64,000 nucleotides of DNA, taken from Culex pipiens pallens. Lineage: Eukaryota > Arthropoda > Insecta > Diptera > Culicidae. How positions within the stretch are numbered: position 1 is the stretch's first letter; every line of letters begins with the position of its first letter. Positions 8,526 through 18,741 of this stretch are shown here, in pieces. The notes below the pieces were generated by a model that saw nothing but the letters and a program-made list of their open reading frames with translations, was not told the DNA's origin and did not search any database. The position numbers and the translations under genes are program-made. The stretch spans positions 52,282,493 to 52,346,492 of the forward strand of contig NC_068938.1 in NCBI RefSeq assembly GCF_016801865.2. Reading direction: 5' to 3'.

Positions 8526-11279
8526 TTAGTTCTTGGCGGCGATCTGCTTCATGCGGTTCAGCGCACTGCCCGCCTTGAACCAGTCGATCTGCTGCTCGTT
8601 GAACGAGTGGTTCAGCTTGATTTTGGACACCTTGCCGTCGGTCTTGATTTCACAGTCGACCTGCTTGCCGGGGGCCAGCTTCTCCAGGCCGAGCAGCGAG
8701 ATCTTGGAGTGGGGTTGGACCTACCGGAAACGGATGGAATTCGTTAGGTTTGAACAAACGTTGATGAGAGTTTCGAGCTTACCAAATCGTAATCGGCCGG
8801 GTTGGCGAAGGTCAGCGGCAGCATGCCCTGCTTCTTCAGGTTCGTCTCGTGGATACGGGCAAACGACTTGGTGATGATGGCGCGGCCACCCAGATGGCGG
8901 GGTTCCAGGGCGGCGTGCTCGCGGGACGAGCCCTCGCCGTAGTTCTCATCGCCGACGGCGACCCACGAGATGCCCTTGGCCTTGTAGAAGCGGGCCACGT
9001 CCGGAACGCCGGCCCACTCGCCCGTCACCTGGTTCTTGATCTTGTTCATTTCGTTGTTCTCGATGTTGGTGGCACTGAAACATTTGGAAATTGCGTTTAA
9101 GATCGTAACTTCAACTTAGTGGTTCAAATATGAAAACGAGCCTCACCCAATGAACATGTTGTTGGAGATGTTGTCCAGATGGCCACGGTACTTCAGCCAC
9201 GGTCCGGCCGCCGAGATGTGGTCGGTGGTGCACTTGCCCTTGACCTTGATCAGCACGGTCATGTCGGTGAGATCCTTGCCGTTCCAGGTGTCGAACGGAT
9301 TCAGCAGCTGCAGCCGCTGGCTCTTGGGGTCAACATCGACGCGCACCTTGGAGCCGTCCTGAAAAGAAGCGAATTTTGACGTGATCATTTCCGACTCGTT
9401 GTTTACTCGTCTAGCGCGAGCAAAACAAATTTCTCCAGCTAATCTGCCCGTCTAGCGAGGCGTGTTCAACATTGACCTGGATTTCCTTCCTCCGCCTAGA
9501 GGCCAGAGTCCACTTCTAATCACACAAAAGTAGCAGCAGCTGATAAGATAACTGAAGCGTCACGTGGAGAGAAGTGGCACTACTACTTACCGATGGGGGA
9601 GCCTCGTACGTGTCCATGCCGGGGTCGAATCCCTTCTGGGGCAGCTCATCGCCGAACGGAGCGTCCAGCTTGAACTTCTTGCCGTCGGCACCGGTCAGCT
9701 CGTCCGTGAGCGGGTTGAAGTCCAGGCGGCCGGCGATCGAGAGGGCCGTCACCAGTTCGGGGCTAAAATAGACAGTTTGTTGAGAGGATCGAACTATAAG
9801 AAGTTGTTAAGGTATTCACCTGGTCACGAAGCAATGCGTCGCGGGGTTAGCGTCGTTACGGCCGGTAAAGTTACGGTTGTACGAGGTCACGATGGTGTTC
9901 TTGTCGCCCTTCTTGACGTCGCGACGGTCCCACTGGCCAATGCAGGGTCCGCAGGCGTTCGCCAGCACGGTGCCGCCAAACTCCTTGAACGTCTTGGCGA
10001 TGCCGTCGCGTTCAATCGTGGCGCGGATCTGCTCCGATCCGGGCGTCACGTTGAACGGCACCTTCGACTTGATGCCGTGCTTCATGGCGTTCCTGGCGAT
10101 CGACGCGCACCGGCCCATGTCCTCGTACGAGGAGTTGGTGCAGGAGCCGATGAGGCCTACGCGGATGTCCATCGGGTAGCCGTTCTTCTTGGAGTTGGCG
10201 CCCAGCTTGCTGATCGGGTGGGCCAGATCGGGCGTGAACGGTCCGTTGACGTGCGGTTCCAGCGTGTCCAGGTTGATTTCGATAATTTCGTCGTACTTGG
10301 CACCGGGGTCGGCCGACAGGACGCTCTCCTCGTACTTCTTGGCCTCGGAGGCGATGCCAGCGCGGCCGGTAGCGGCCAGGTAGTCGGCCATACGCTTGTT
10401 GAAGGGGAAGGTCGACGTGGTGGCACCAATTTCAGCACCCATGTTACAGATGGTGGCCATTCCAGTACACGAGATCGACTCAACACCCGTGCCGTAATAC
10501 TCCACGATCGCTCCGGTACCGCCCTTGACGGTCAGGATGTCCGCAACCTTCAGGATGATATCCTTGGGCGAGGTCCAGCCGCTAATCTTGCCAGACAGGT
10601 GAACACCAATCACCTTGGGGCACTTGAGCTCCCACGGGATGTTGGCCATCACATCGACGGCGTCGGCACCACCAACGCCAATGCACAGACCGCCCAAACC
10701 TCCACCGTTCGGGGTGTGCGAATCGGTTCCGATCATCAGCAGACCCGGAAAAGCGTAGTTCTCCAGAATGATCTGATGAATGATACCCGAACCTGGCTTC
10801 CAGAAGCCAACCCCGTACTTGGCACCAGCCGTCGACAGGAACTTGTACACCTCGGCGTTCAAATCCTTCGCGCGGGCCAGATCCTGCTCACCGCCGACCT
10901 GCGCCTCAATCAAGTGATCGCAGTGGATCGTCGACGGAACGGCCACCCTCGGCAGACCCGACGAGATAAACTGCAGCATCGCCATCTGCGCGGTCGCGTC
11001 CTGCATGGCCACACGATCCGGCCGTAGTCGCAGGTACGAAACGCCCCGCTCAATCTCCTGGTTCTTCGGGTCATCCAGATGGCCGTACAGGATCTTCTCG
11101 CTCAGCGTCAGCGGGCGTCCCAGCCGCTTCTTCACCGTCTCCACGTTTTTCTGGAGCTTCTCGTACGGCAGGTACACGTCCGTGTCGAACTTGGACAGGG
11201 CCACCTTCGCCGAGAGGGCGCACGCCGCGTGGAAGTTGCGCTGCTGCGCATCAACCGCGTACAGCGCGACGCGCTTGGC
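8526..11279 (-). CDS. Acon: Aconitate hydratase, mitochondrial (five exons seen; first coding exon missing)
   Basis: Catalyses citrate to isocitrate via cis-aconitate in the TCA cycle, in the mitochondrial matrix, with a 4Fe-4S cluster. Exons, each with GT/AG borders: 11279-9820, 9762-9591, 9358-9147, 9074-8783, 8720-8526, giving 776 residues and a TAA stop. The reading frame joins across every junction (phases 2,0,0,2,0 checked by eye). Cluster cysteines are in GSCTNSS and ACGPCIGQW; the C-terminal swivel domain has GDENYGEGSSREHAALEPR with the catalytic Ser and Arg. The first residues seen (AKRVALYAVDAQQRNFHAA) are basic and fit the end of a transit peptide. Family length of about 780-790 implies only 10-20 residues are missing, in a short upstream exon not found here. 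Confidence 0.95.
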
Positions 11280-12020
11280 CTGCAAACAACAGAGAGAAAA
11301 TGCAAATCAGTATCATTGAAGTGGGAGAGCACGTGGCGATAACGAACGAAAGAGAGTGTGGGGGCGACCGGTGAGGCAAATAAAAATAAGCCCGGCGCGG
11401 TGACCTTCGTGAGCCGCTGCAAGGAGAAATTGCAGGTTGACTACAGCTTGGCTGTGAGCGTTAACCGGTTACGGTAATGAAGGGTTTTGCATTGTTTTCT
11501 AGATCGAGTGGAAGAACCTGTAGAGGTAGAGCAGGAAGTTCTTAACGGTGAGATACTTTATTTTAATCAAGTCAGTTAACGGTCGACAATTTGTCTACGG
11601 TCATGTCAAAAATAGACAAATTACTGATAACACAATTTTTGAGCAACAACGTGCACCGTGTTCAAGGTATTTGTTTTTGGCACATTTTGATTGGTGCTAA
11701 TCAAAACAACGAAACGAATGATTTACTTTTCAATTAGTAGCATCAAAGAGCTTAAACTGATTAAAGCTTAACCTTGCCTATTTGTATTTGTTTAAATTTC
11801 TGATTATTCTTAGTGACCAGAGTGAAAATCACCTCATATCATTTCCCACGCCATAGGCGTTAAGCTTACACGCATTGTCTTTCCACACGGTGTTTGCTGA
11901 CGTAGTTCATCAGCTGTCCTCGTGCTACGCGTCGAAAAACGCTTCCGTTTTTTTTAAATCTATTTCCAATAAAGGAGAAAAGCTCGGAACTTAACCTCAA
12001 AGGTAAATAACCAAATGAAC
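11280..12020 (-). other. Aconitase 5' intron and upstream DNA
   Basis: The first exon seen is preceded by a good 3' splice site (TTGTTTGCAG). A donor-like AAG/GT sits near 11402 after CGGCTCACGAAG, but the frame before it meets a stop without an ATG, so it cannot hold the start codon unless spliced again. No other convincing first exon was found up to 12020. Confidence 0.35.
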
Positions 12021-12023
12021 TTT

Positions 12024-12424
12024 TTTGACAGGTGTCAGTGCCGGGACTTTGCATTAAAAATTAAAATTTTGTTCCGGCTGTTCCGTTTTGCATGGACACT
12101 AACACACGGTTAGGAGCACGACAAGGACACGGCCACAGGAATGTCCAGGAACAGGCACCTACACGGCCAGGGACACGAAAACGGTCAGAAGCACGGGCAC
12201 GAACACGGGCAGGAGTCCGGACAAGGAAACGGCCTAGAGCACGGCCACGGGAACGACCAGGAACACCTACGTAGTCAGGTGCACGTACACGAACACGGCC
12301 AGAAGCATGGACAAGCACACGGGCACTAATACGAAAAAAAAAACTCGGGTTATGACGTTTCGCGCAATCGGAAGCAAATTCAAATTAAAAAAAAATGCTA
12401 AGTCCCGATTTGACACCTGTCAAA
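12024..12424. mobile_element. Inverted-repeat element carrying a minisatellite
   Basis: About 32-bp imperfect inverted termini: TTTGACAGGTGTC...GGGACTTTGCATT at 12024-12055 is mirrored by AATGCTAAGTCCC...GACACCTGTCAAA at 12393-12424. The interior is almost entirely the degenerate C/A/G-rich minisatellite annotated separately. This looks like a non-autonomous DNA element (MITE) that acquired a tandem repeat; no target duplication was identified. Confidence 0.5.
12085..12330. repeat. Degenerate minisatellite, ACGGNCAGGAAC-like 12-bp period
   Basis: Consecutive degenerate 12-mers such as ACGGGCACGAAC, ACGGGCAGGAGT and ACGGCCACGGGA run for about 240 bp. Because 12 is a multiple of three and no stop is built in, several frames on both strands stay open, including one His-Gly-rich frame; these are not considered genes. 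Confidence 0.7.
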
Positions 12425-12539
12425 CCACTCAAATGGCACTCACAAAATGAATACTGAGTTCTTTGAGTTCATTTGCTACGTCACAGTTTTCTTGCCTATA
12501 GCTACGTAAAGCAATGACAACGCACTTATTAAAATATTG

Positions 12540-12740
12540 TGTAAATTTGAAAAATCGGTAAAGTTTTGATCGGTAAACCATCTGTCAAAATGAATAAAAA
12601 AATTACCGAAAATCGGTAGTAAGATGAACAATAATGAACTTCATTACCGAATTTCGGTAAGATTTTACCAAATTCGGTAGTTTTCAGTTTACCGAACTGT
12701 GCAGCAGTTGAAAAATCGGTTATAATTTACCGAATTCGGA
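12540..12740. repeat. Cluster of short palindromes built on TTACCGAAATTCGGTAA
   Basis: At least seven copies of ACCGA(A/T)TTCGGT-type half-palindromes and palindromes within 200 bp, spaced by AT-rich bases. This is likely a short palindrome-rich MITE; ends are not clear. Confidence 0.5.
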
Positions 12741-12769
12741 AAAGAAAATCTTAGTCTGTACCTTGAAAA

Positions 12770-12816
12770 ACGTGACTTTATCCACCTTTAGGTAGTTGGT
12801 GTCATCCTCTCATTTA
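12770..12816. repeat. Fragment of the ATTAAGTAACGT-ended dispersed repeat
   Basis: TTTATCCACCTTTAGGTAGT and the following bases match the terminal 45 bp of the repeats at 16119-17034 and 39962-40733. Only this end is present here, abutting the retroelement relic. Confidence 0.55.
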
Positions 12817-12904
12817 GACATTTTAAGAATCGAAGCGAAATGCTTCAATTGTGGTGGCGACCGTTCAACCAAGAATCGGAGCTGCCCAAAACGAGCTTCC
12901 ATCG

Positions 12905-13430
12905 TTCTCGGTCTTATGCTGCTACTCTCCTATTTCCCAGGTTATAGATCTTCCGGTTATCACCATTCTCTTGATCTCCCCACCGTGCGCGCGGTTTCCC
13001 TGCCCTTCTGCCTGTTCCGCCAGCTGGTTCAGCGCGGTCAAATAGCAGTCTGACAGGCTGGCTATCGTCCCATCGGGCGACATGGCCGGCCCACCTGAGC
13101 CTCCCGATCTTCGCCTGGGTGGCAATGGTCGGTTCTTCAAGAAGTGTTTTGTACATCGTCAGCTTCGTGCGGCGTTGCACTCGATCCGATTTGAGGGTCT
13201 TCCGTAATCCAAAGTAAGCACGATTTCCAGCAAAAATACGAGTCCGGATTTCTTTGCTGGTGTCGTTGTTGGCGGTTACCAGCGATCCCAAGTACACGAA
13301 CTCGCGTACCTCTTTCAACTCATCATCATCCACAGCTAGAGGGGTTAGAGTTGGGGGGGCCGACGTCCTTCGAACCTCTCATGTACTTCGTCTTCGTCGT
13401 AGTTACCAGGAGCGGGATCGGTTCGAATGC
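12905..13430 (-). pseudogene. Relic of a non-LTR retrotransposon reverse transcriptase, internally deleted
   Basis: The minus strand encodes TTKTKYMRGSKD (after a frame change near 13340), then KEVREFVYLGSLVTANND, RAYFGLRKTL, and after a jump KIGRLRWAGHVARW. This is the recognisable C-terminal RT/thumb segment of endonuclease-RT retroelements common in insects. Intact relatives carry about 70 residues between MYKTLL and the KIGRLRWAGH block; here MYKTLLEEPT joins directly, so an in-frame deletion removed that part. The reading frame breaks at both ends and no endonuclease or catalytic YXDD is present. It is not functional. Confidence 0.75.
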
Positions 13431-14200
13431 TTCCAAATCTGCAGCAATTGCCGTTGCATCAGCGGCCAAAAGTTGCACACCTCCAGGTTTCGGTCAGGTA
13501 AAACCAACCAACATCAACGGATGAAGGCAGTAGTGACCTGTTTTCACCACAAGAACTGCTGAACATCTTCATCGAGATGAAAACAGCTCTGCGTGGGTGC
13601 AAACCTCGGCAGGAAGAAGAACCCTTGGATGATTCATTTAAAAATACAGTTCGTAGTTTACTCGTTCTAGTGATTTTGAATGTTTCAGTTTTGTTTTTTA
13701 GTTTTAAGGTAGGGTAAGCGTAAGGTAGGGTAGGTAGGTTTTAAGGTAGGGTAAGGGTAAGTGTTTACTCAAATGTATTCTATTCAATGCTAAAATGTAA
13801 AACTATTTGAAATAAATAAAAACAAGTAAAAGAAATATTTTGTTATGAGAAAGTTCAATGGAATTCCCTATGTTTATAAGACTTATGCAAATAAAACTCT
13901 TAATATATTTATTTCCAATTCCAAAATTAAGAATGTTTAGTTAAGTTCAGAAAAAAGCCTGCCTACCAATAACACTTATTTATTTTTTTTCAAAACTTCC
14001 TGCAAGTACTTATCAGCTCTGTGTTTAGAATCACTCTTAAAATAAATACAAGGTAATCTGATAAGAATAAGCTATTTATTTGGGATTTTGAAGAATAGGT
14101 TTTAGATTCAGTAAAAATTTCATTACCTGAACTTGTACATTTATGTTATTTTCAAATAAATGTATAAGGCCGCTGCAAATATTTTTCAAATATTCACTTC
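13431..14200. other. AT-rich intergenic DNA
   Basis: Contains a short tandem stretch of GGTAGGGTAAG-type units at about 13708-13765. Otherwise AT-rich with no supported feature. Confidence 0.4.
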
Positions 14201-14204
14201 AATT

Positions 14205-14270
14205 CTAGATTACTTTTGTAAAACAACCAATGCGCCATGTATGTACATAGGCCTTTTTGAAAAAGTAAGC
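14205..14270. repeat. Short hairpin repeat, copy 1 (inverted partner at 40925-40996)
   Basis: A roughly 65-bp sequence with inverted ends ATTACTTTT...AAAAAGTAA and the core CAACCAATGCGCCAT followed by ATGTACATAG. The same sequence occurs reverse-complemented at 40925-40996. The size and ends suggest a tiny MITE. Confidence 0.6.
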
Positions 14271-15110
14271 GACAAATCAGAAACAGTTTCAGTTGTCAAG
14301 CTTCAGCTAGTCACCTGCATTCGCCAAAATAAAACGTATTGGCAACGAAACAAATTTGTCTCAAACAGCATTCAAAGTTCATCGATCCCGAGAACTTTCA
14401 ACCAACCAACACCACCGTATTCGCCGGCTTTTCCACCGCCAACTTTTCCGTGCACTTTGTTGATGGGTGGAAAATCCTCGCACGCACACCAGCGCAAATT
14501 TGGCTTGAGAATAAAACAACACCAGCGCGAATAAGACCGAAAGAAGCCTCGATACACATTCAAACGAGGATGAAAATGTTATCTAACCAGGCAGGCGGCG
14601 AATCGAGAACTTTTGCAGGTTATTTCCGGGAATTGCGTTGCAGCCGGTGCAACCGGCAATATTCCTGCTGCGGAATTTTCACTGCCCCGTTACATCACCC
14701 GCTCCTTATCACCGAATCTGGCCTTATCAAAAGGAAAATCTGCTGATTTTACGCCGCGCAGTATCTTTTTCTTTTCCTCACCTGAACGTTCAGCAATCTT
14801 GCGTAGTGCACCATGGTGGCCGATTTTCTGCAAACAAAATCACACCTTTAGTCCTTTTTTAGAAGCCACACACAACACAAACGAAGACGACGACGGTGAT
14901 CTTCAGCCTTCTGGACTGGAAGATTTTGCACGGAAATGGAGCACCCGCGAGAGGAGGAAGAAAAAATTACCTAACCACTCCGCGATCCGGTCGAGGAATG
15001 AATGCGACGACGGCGGACTTTAGCGCACGGTCGTTGACGTTTCGCGAAGGGCAGAGAGCAGTGCTGCCAGGAATGGTTGCTTTTGGGAGCAAAAGTCTGT
15101 AGGAGAGCGA
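14271..15110. other. Apparently unique DNA with several short plus-strand ORFs, none recognised
   Basis: Composition is closer to that of genes than the surrounding DNA, and three overlapping plus-strand ORFs of 68-136 codons exist in different frames. None has a recognisable domain, a consistent codon pattern or a signal peptide. It could be exon, UTR or promoter of an unplaced gene; I cannot support a call. Confidence 0.25.
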
Positions 15111-15369
15111 ATCTCTGTGAAATCAACAATCTTAAATTCTTAAATTCTTAAATTGGGTACTAAACTGCCCATGTTCGCATAAATGTCCCATATGCAAAAA
15201 CAGCAAGCTGAGAAAAACGCATTTGAAGTTTGTCCCATACATAAGGCTACGTGTTAAGTTTTCGCGAAAAAACTGGATTTCCTCCTGATTTCTAGAACAA
15301 AGTACTGGATGTTATAGGCTCTTTTGAAAGAGCACACAATTTTGAACAAAACTGTAATGCAAAAAAAAA

Positions 15370-15600
15370 TTTTACAGGACAACATTTTTTCGATGGATCA
15401 ACTATGGTCCCCTTGGAACGAGCTGTCAAGTAGGAACTTTTCTGTCAAGAAGGACCGCGAGGTTAATTTTTCAAAATTGATTTAAAAATCCATTTTAAAC
15501 TCTTTGTGGCCGTACAAAGGGTCATTGTACTCAGAAAAATAAGCTTTATCGCTGTAAACAATAATATCAGCAATCTAAGCTTCATTTTAGGACCCAATTC
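15370..15600. repeat. Dispersed repeat, copy 1 (inverted partner at 39660-39900)
   Basis: Shares GGTCCCCTTGGAA / GAGCTGTCAAGTAGGA, CTTTGTGGCCGTACAAAG and ATCGCTGTAAACAATAATAT with 39660-39900 in reverse orientation. A non-coding dispersed family; ends are not defined. Confidence 0.6.
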
Positions 15601-15826
15601 TTAAATTCTTAAATTCTTAAATTCTTAAATTCTTACATTCTTACATTCTTACATTCTTACATTCTTACATTCTTACATTCTTACATTCTTACATTCTTAC
15701 ATTCTTACATTCATACATTCTTACATTCTTACACTCTTACATTCTTACATTCTTACATTCTTACATTCTTACATTCTTACATTCTTACATTCTTACATTC
15801 TCAAATTCTGAAATTCTTAAATTTTA
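15595..15826. repeat. 8-bp tandem repeat, ATTCTTAC / ATTCTTAA
   Basis: About 28 copies of an octamer. The first few read ATTCTTAA, the middle block is almost pure ATTCTTAC, and the end returns to ATTCTTAA. Single variants (one CATAC, one ACTC) interrupt. Three further ATTCTTAA copies lie 460 bp upstream at about 15131-15154. Confidence 0.9.
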
Positions 15827-15839
15827 GAATTTCTAATAA

Positions 15840-15910
15840 TATTGAGATTCTCGCTTGTTTTGATGGTACCAGATCCCCCCAGACCCACCAGATTTGAACT
15901 TGATCAGAAT
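15840..15910. repeat. Dispersed repeat fragment related to 61548-61620
   Basis: GAGATTCTCGCTTGTTTTGA and the following CCCACCAGATTTGAACTTGA match 61548-61620 in the same orientation with scattered differences. Function unknown. Confidence 0.5.
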
Positions 15911-16118
15911 TCTTTATTTTTAATTTTACACTTTTATTTTGTACATTATAAAGGTGGAATGGCTCATTTAAATTTTTGAATCCGTTAGTTTATTAATTTT
16001 GGAATATAAATGTTTTGTATTCTTTATTTTTGAACGTTAAAATTTTTAAAAATCTTTTTTGCGCTTGAAAATTTTGATTTCTGAGTTTTTGATTCTTTAA
16101 ACTATTTTATTTATGTGT

Positions 16119-17034
16119 TTTTTGCCTTCCTTACCTCAATGAGGAAAGGCTATAAAATCACTCGAAAAATGAACTTCTTTATTCGACCTCGTAGACCCAC
16201 CTTCACGTATCCAGGTATTTAAGCGAAAATGGCGTTCGAAAGGTGAACGCCCGAAATGTCAATATCACGCAGTGGTACCAACATTACGAAGAAAGTGTGC
16301 CATGGCATGACAGCCACATTTTTTTCTAATGTTGGTGCTACTGCGCGATTTTGACATTTCGGACGTTCACCATTCGAACGCCATCTTCGCTTAAAAACCT
16401 CGATACCTATTGACTCAGAATCAAATTCGGAACAAATGTCTGTGCGTGTGTCTGGATGTGAGTCCGTGCACCGAAAAATATGCACATGATTATCTCCGGA
16501 CTGGCTGAACCGATTTGGACCGTTTTGGTCTCATTCGATCCGTCTTGAGGTTCCACAAGACCCTAGTTAATATTATTAAGCTTAGAAAAGTACTACAAAA
16601 GTTCGAAAAACTTCGAAAGATTGCAAAAAGGGTGTTTTTTTTAAAGAAAACCCGTCGTGCTATATATTGTTAGAAAGGTATTTGAAATACCTTTCCAATG
16701 CGTTCAAAAGATTGAAGATCTGACAACCCCATCAAAAGTTATGAGCACTTAAGTGTTATTTATACACTTTTTTGAGGCCGGATCTCAAATATCTTGTTGA
16801 AAAAGTTGTCCGGATCTATTATGCGACCCATCGTTAGATAGGTAATCAAAAGACCTATCCAACGAGCCCAGCAGTTTGATGTACTTTAGTGTTTTTAATA
16901 CACTTTTTTGAGGCCGGATCTCAGATATTTTGATAAATATAAGTGTTATTTATACACTTGTTTGAGGCTGTGTAGTGTAATCACTTTATGAATGCGAGGA
17001 AGGCACCAACCACCTAAAGGTGGATTAAGTAACG
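16119..17034. mobile_element. Dispersed non-autonomous element, copy 1 (inverted partner at 39962-40733)
   Basis: One end reads TTGCCTTCCTTACC, the other GGTGGATTAAGTAACGTT with GCGAGGAAGGCACC just inside, so the termini share an inverted GCCTTCCTC. The second copy in this window lies in the opposite orientation. Internal hallmarks are TGAGGCCGGATCTCA (several times) and ACACTTAAGTG. No ORF of note. This copy carries a nested hairpin element. The transposon superfamily is not identified. Confidence 0.7.
16213..16400. mobile_element. Hairpin MITE nested inside the 16119-17034 element
   Basis: Inverted arms of about 75 bp: AGGTATTTAAGCGAAAATGG at 16213 onward is mirrored by the arm ending TTCGCTTAAAAACCT at 16400. 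The homologous element at 39962-40733 lacks this insert at the corresponding point, which proves insertion. The loop holds AGAAAGTGTGCCATGGCA. Confidence 0.75.
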
Positions 17035-17671
17035 TTTTAATTTCTAAATTTTCACATTCTCGAATTAATTATTTATTTACTAATCAATATTGTAATTTGT
17101 AATTTGTTGTTTTATTGGATACGGCAACTTGTCAGTGTGAACTATATATCAAGTCAAGGAAGCAACTATCCGGAAATTTACATTTAATTATGTATCTACA
17201 TTTTTCAATTCCTGATTTATACTTCAGTTTTGGGGTGCACACCCAGTAAACACAAACAAGTTATTGTCGGGTTGTCAAACAAAATATTGATTTTGTTGAA
17301 AAAGAAAAATTAAAAATTGAAATGTTGATCAAAATTTGCAAACTATGGAAAAATCAACGTACAGATTAATCAAAGATGGTCTGGAAACACTGATTTTTAA
17401 TTTGTCACCCCGAGTTGGATTCTGCAAGCACACTGTCAAATTAGTGCTGCTAACATCTCTAATCGAAACGATTTTTTGACAGCTGGCTCGAGAACATCAA
17501 CAAACAGTGCAAATTTGCAATCCTTGCTGGAAAAGTTGAAACAGTTGCATTTTTCGATTCTTCAAGTTTATTCCTCATAATCCACGCATCAATCTCAGCA
17601 CCGCGAGTGTGTTTTTCCCCGTTGGCCCTCCACGGCATCTGCAGCCGCCGCCGCCGCCACCACCTTCAGCA
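17035..17671 (+). promoter_or_regulatory. Upstream region and 5' UTR of GTF2H5
   Basis: AT-rich sequence followed from about 17580 by a GC-richer leader containing a CCGCCGCCGCCGCC tract just before the ATG at 17672. No TATA box is evident, as is usual for housekeeping genes. The start site cannot be placed. Confidence 0.4.
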
Positions 17672-18681
17672 ATGGTCAATGTTATGAAAGGAGTGCTCGT
17701 TGAATGGTAAGACAACAAGTTTTCGCTTTATTCCAAATAATCCATATCCGGCGGAATCTGAAACTGCTTGTCGATCGCCTTCTCCTCGATGTTGAACTTA
17801 TTCCGGCACCACGATTTGATGGCAAAAATGTTGTCCGTCCACCGGTTGGCCGCCTCGTGCAGTTTCTGGAAGAAAATTGAGTTAATTTGTGGGATTTTCA
17901 AAAGGAGAATGTTTTAATTTACCGGAAGTGACTGTTTCATTTGCTTTAAGGAACCTTTATCTTCTTTCTTCAAGATTTGGATCTCTGCTTGCAGTTTAGC
18001 TTCTTTTTCTTCAAGAACTTTTAACTCTTCGAAGGTTGCAGCAGCTTTGGACGATTGCGCTTGATTGGTCTGCAAACAAGTTTGATTAATTTGTGTTAAA
18101 ACAAGAACTTGTTCAACCAACCTTCGCCTCTTCAACCTTTCTTCGGAGATCCTCAATTTTGGAGTCACAATTTTTCACTTTTCGTTGCAATTCCTCGCTC
18201 TCGAGCTGCTTAATTTTCTGTCTTTTCCCAGGAAATGACCAATAGTACGTAGATTGGCCAATTTTCCCCGCCTCGACCAGCCCTTCATCCTCCAACGATT
18301 GCAACAGTCCCTTCACCAGCTGCTCCTTGAGGCCCTTCTCCTTGGCGGCAATCCGTTCCAAATCCTTAAGCTGGTAGAACTCTCCACTGTCGTGAAAAAT
18401 CTCCAACAGAGCCGACCTCTTCTCGTCCGCCGACATTCCCTTCTTGCGCTTGGACATTTTCGCTCAATTCTTTACCTTTCTCTCTCCCCAACAGTGACCC
18501 GGCTATGAAACAATTCCTGCTGCACCTAGACGAAACACAATCGCTCGGCCGCAAGTTTATCATTCAGGATCTGGACGAACGGCACCTGTTCATCTCGACG
18601 GACATCATCGAGACGCTGCAGGCCCGGGTGGACGACTTGATGGACCGGATCAGCGTTTCGCTGCACGAGAAGGAAGCCTAA
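17672..18681 (+). CDS. GTF2H5: TFIIH subunit 5 (p8/TTDA), two exons around a gene-bearing intron
   Basis: Small subunit of TFIIH that stabilises the complex by binding p52 and stimulates XPB in nucleotide excision repair; also part of the transcription-initiation factor in the nucleus. Exon 1 is 17672-17706, exon 2 is 18495-18681; the split codon TG/T gives Cys. The 73-residue product begins MVNVMKGVLVECDPAMKQFL and contains KFIIQDLDERHLFI, a near match to the family (71 residues in human). Intron borders are ATG/GTAAGA and AACAG/TGACC. The 788-bp intron contains the whole MND1 coding region on the opposite strand. ZNHIT1 follows 60 bp after the stop in the same direction. Confidence 0.93.
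17727..17732 (-). terminator. MND1 poly(A) signal overlapping its stop codon
   Basis: The last Glu codon and stop read GAATAA, and AATAAA is completed by the next base. Cleavage 10-30 bases downstream would fall at about 17697-17717, on the boundary of GTF2H5 exon 1. Confidence 0.55.
17728..18457 (-). CDS. MND1: Meiotic nuclear division protein 1 homolog, nested in the GTF2H5 intron
   Basis: Partner of HOP2 (PSMC3IP); the HOP2-MND1 heterodimer stimulates DMC1/RAD51 strand exchange in meiosis. Exons with GT/AG borders: 18457-18122, 18069-17923, 17865-17728, giving 206 residues (about 205 in vertebrates). An N-terminal winged-helix region opens MSKRKKGMSADEKRSALLEI and includes YQLKDLERIAAKEKG and STYYWSFPGK. 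A Lys/Glu-rich coiled coil covers about 80-155, and the C-terminus carries ANRWTDNIFAIKSW and ends IPPDMDYLE. Start and stop both lie inside the host intron: only 37 bp separate the ATG from the host exon 2, so its promoter or 5' UTR must overlap that exon. Confidence 0.95.
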
Positions 18682-18741
18682 GCGAGTTCGAACGAAACAA
18701 AAATCATAATTTAAGTTAGTGTTCTAAGCAAGTTACGCAAG

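Noticed and set aside
9564..11027. 487-codon plus-strand ORF opposite aconitase
   Set aside because: It is antisense to aconitase exons, crosses two aconitase introns and has no recognisable domain. High GC at third positions of the real gene removes stops from the other strand.
12092..12329. His/Gly- and Arg-rich ORFs on both strands in the minisatellite
   Set aside because: Created by a 12-bp degenerate repeat; resemblance to the His-rich secreted protein is compositional and there is no signal peptide or promoter.
13708..13765. GGTAGGGTAAG repeats as telomeric sequence
   Set aside because: Only a few irregular copies, no standard insect telomere unit, and an internal chromosomal context.
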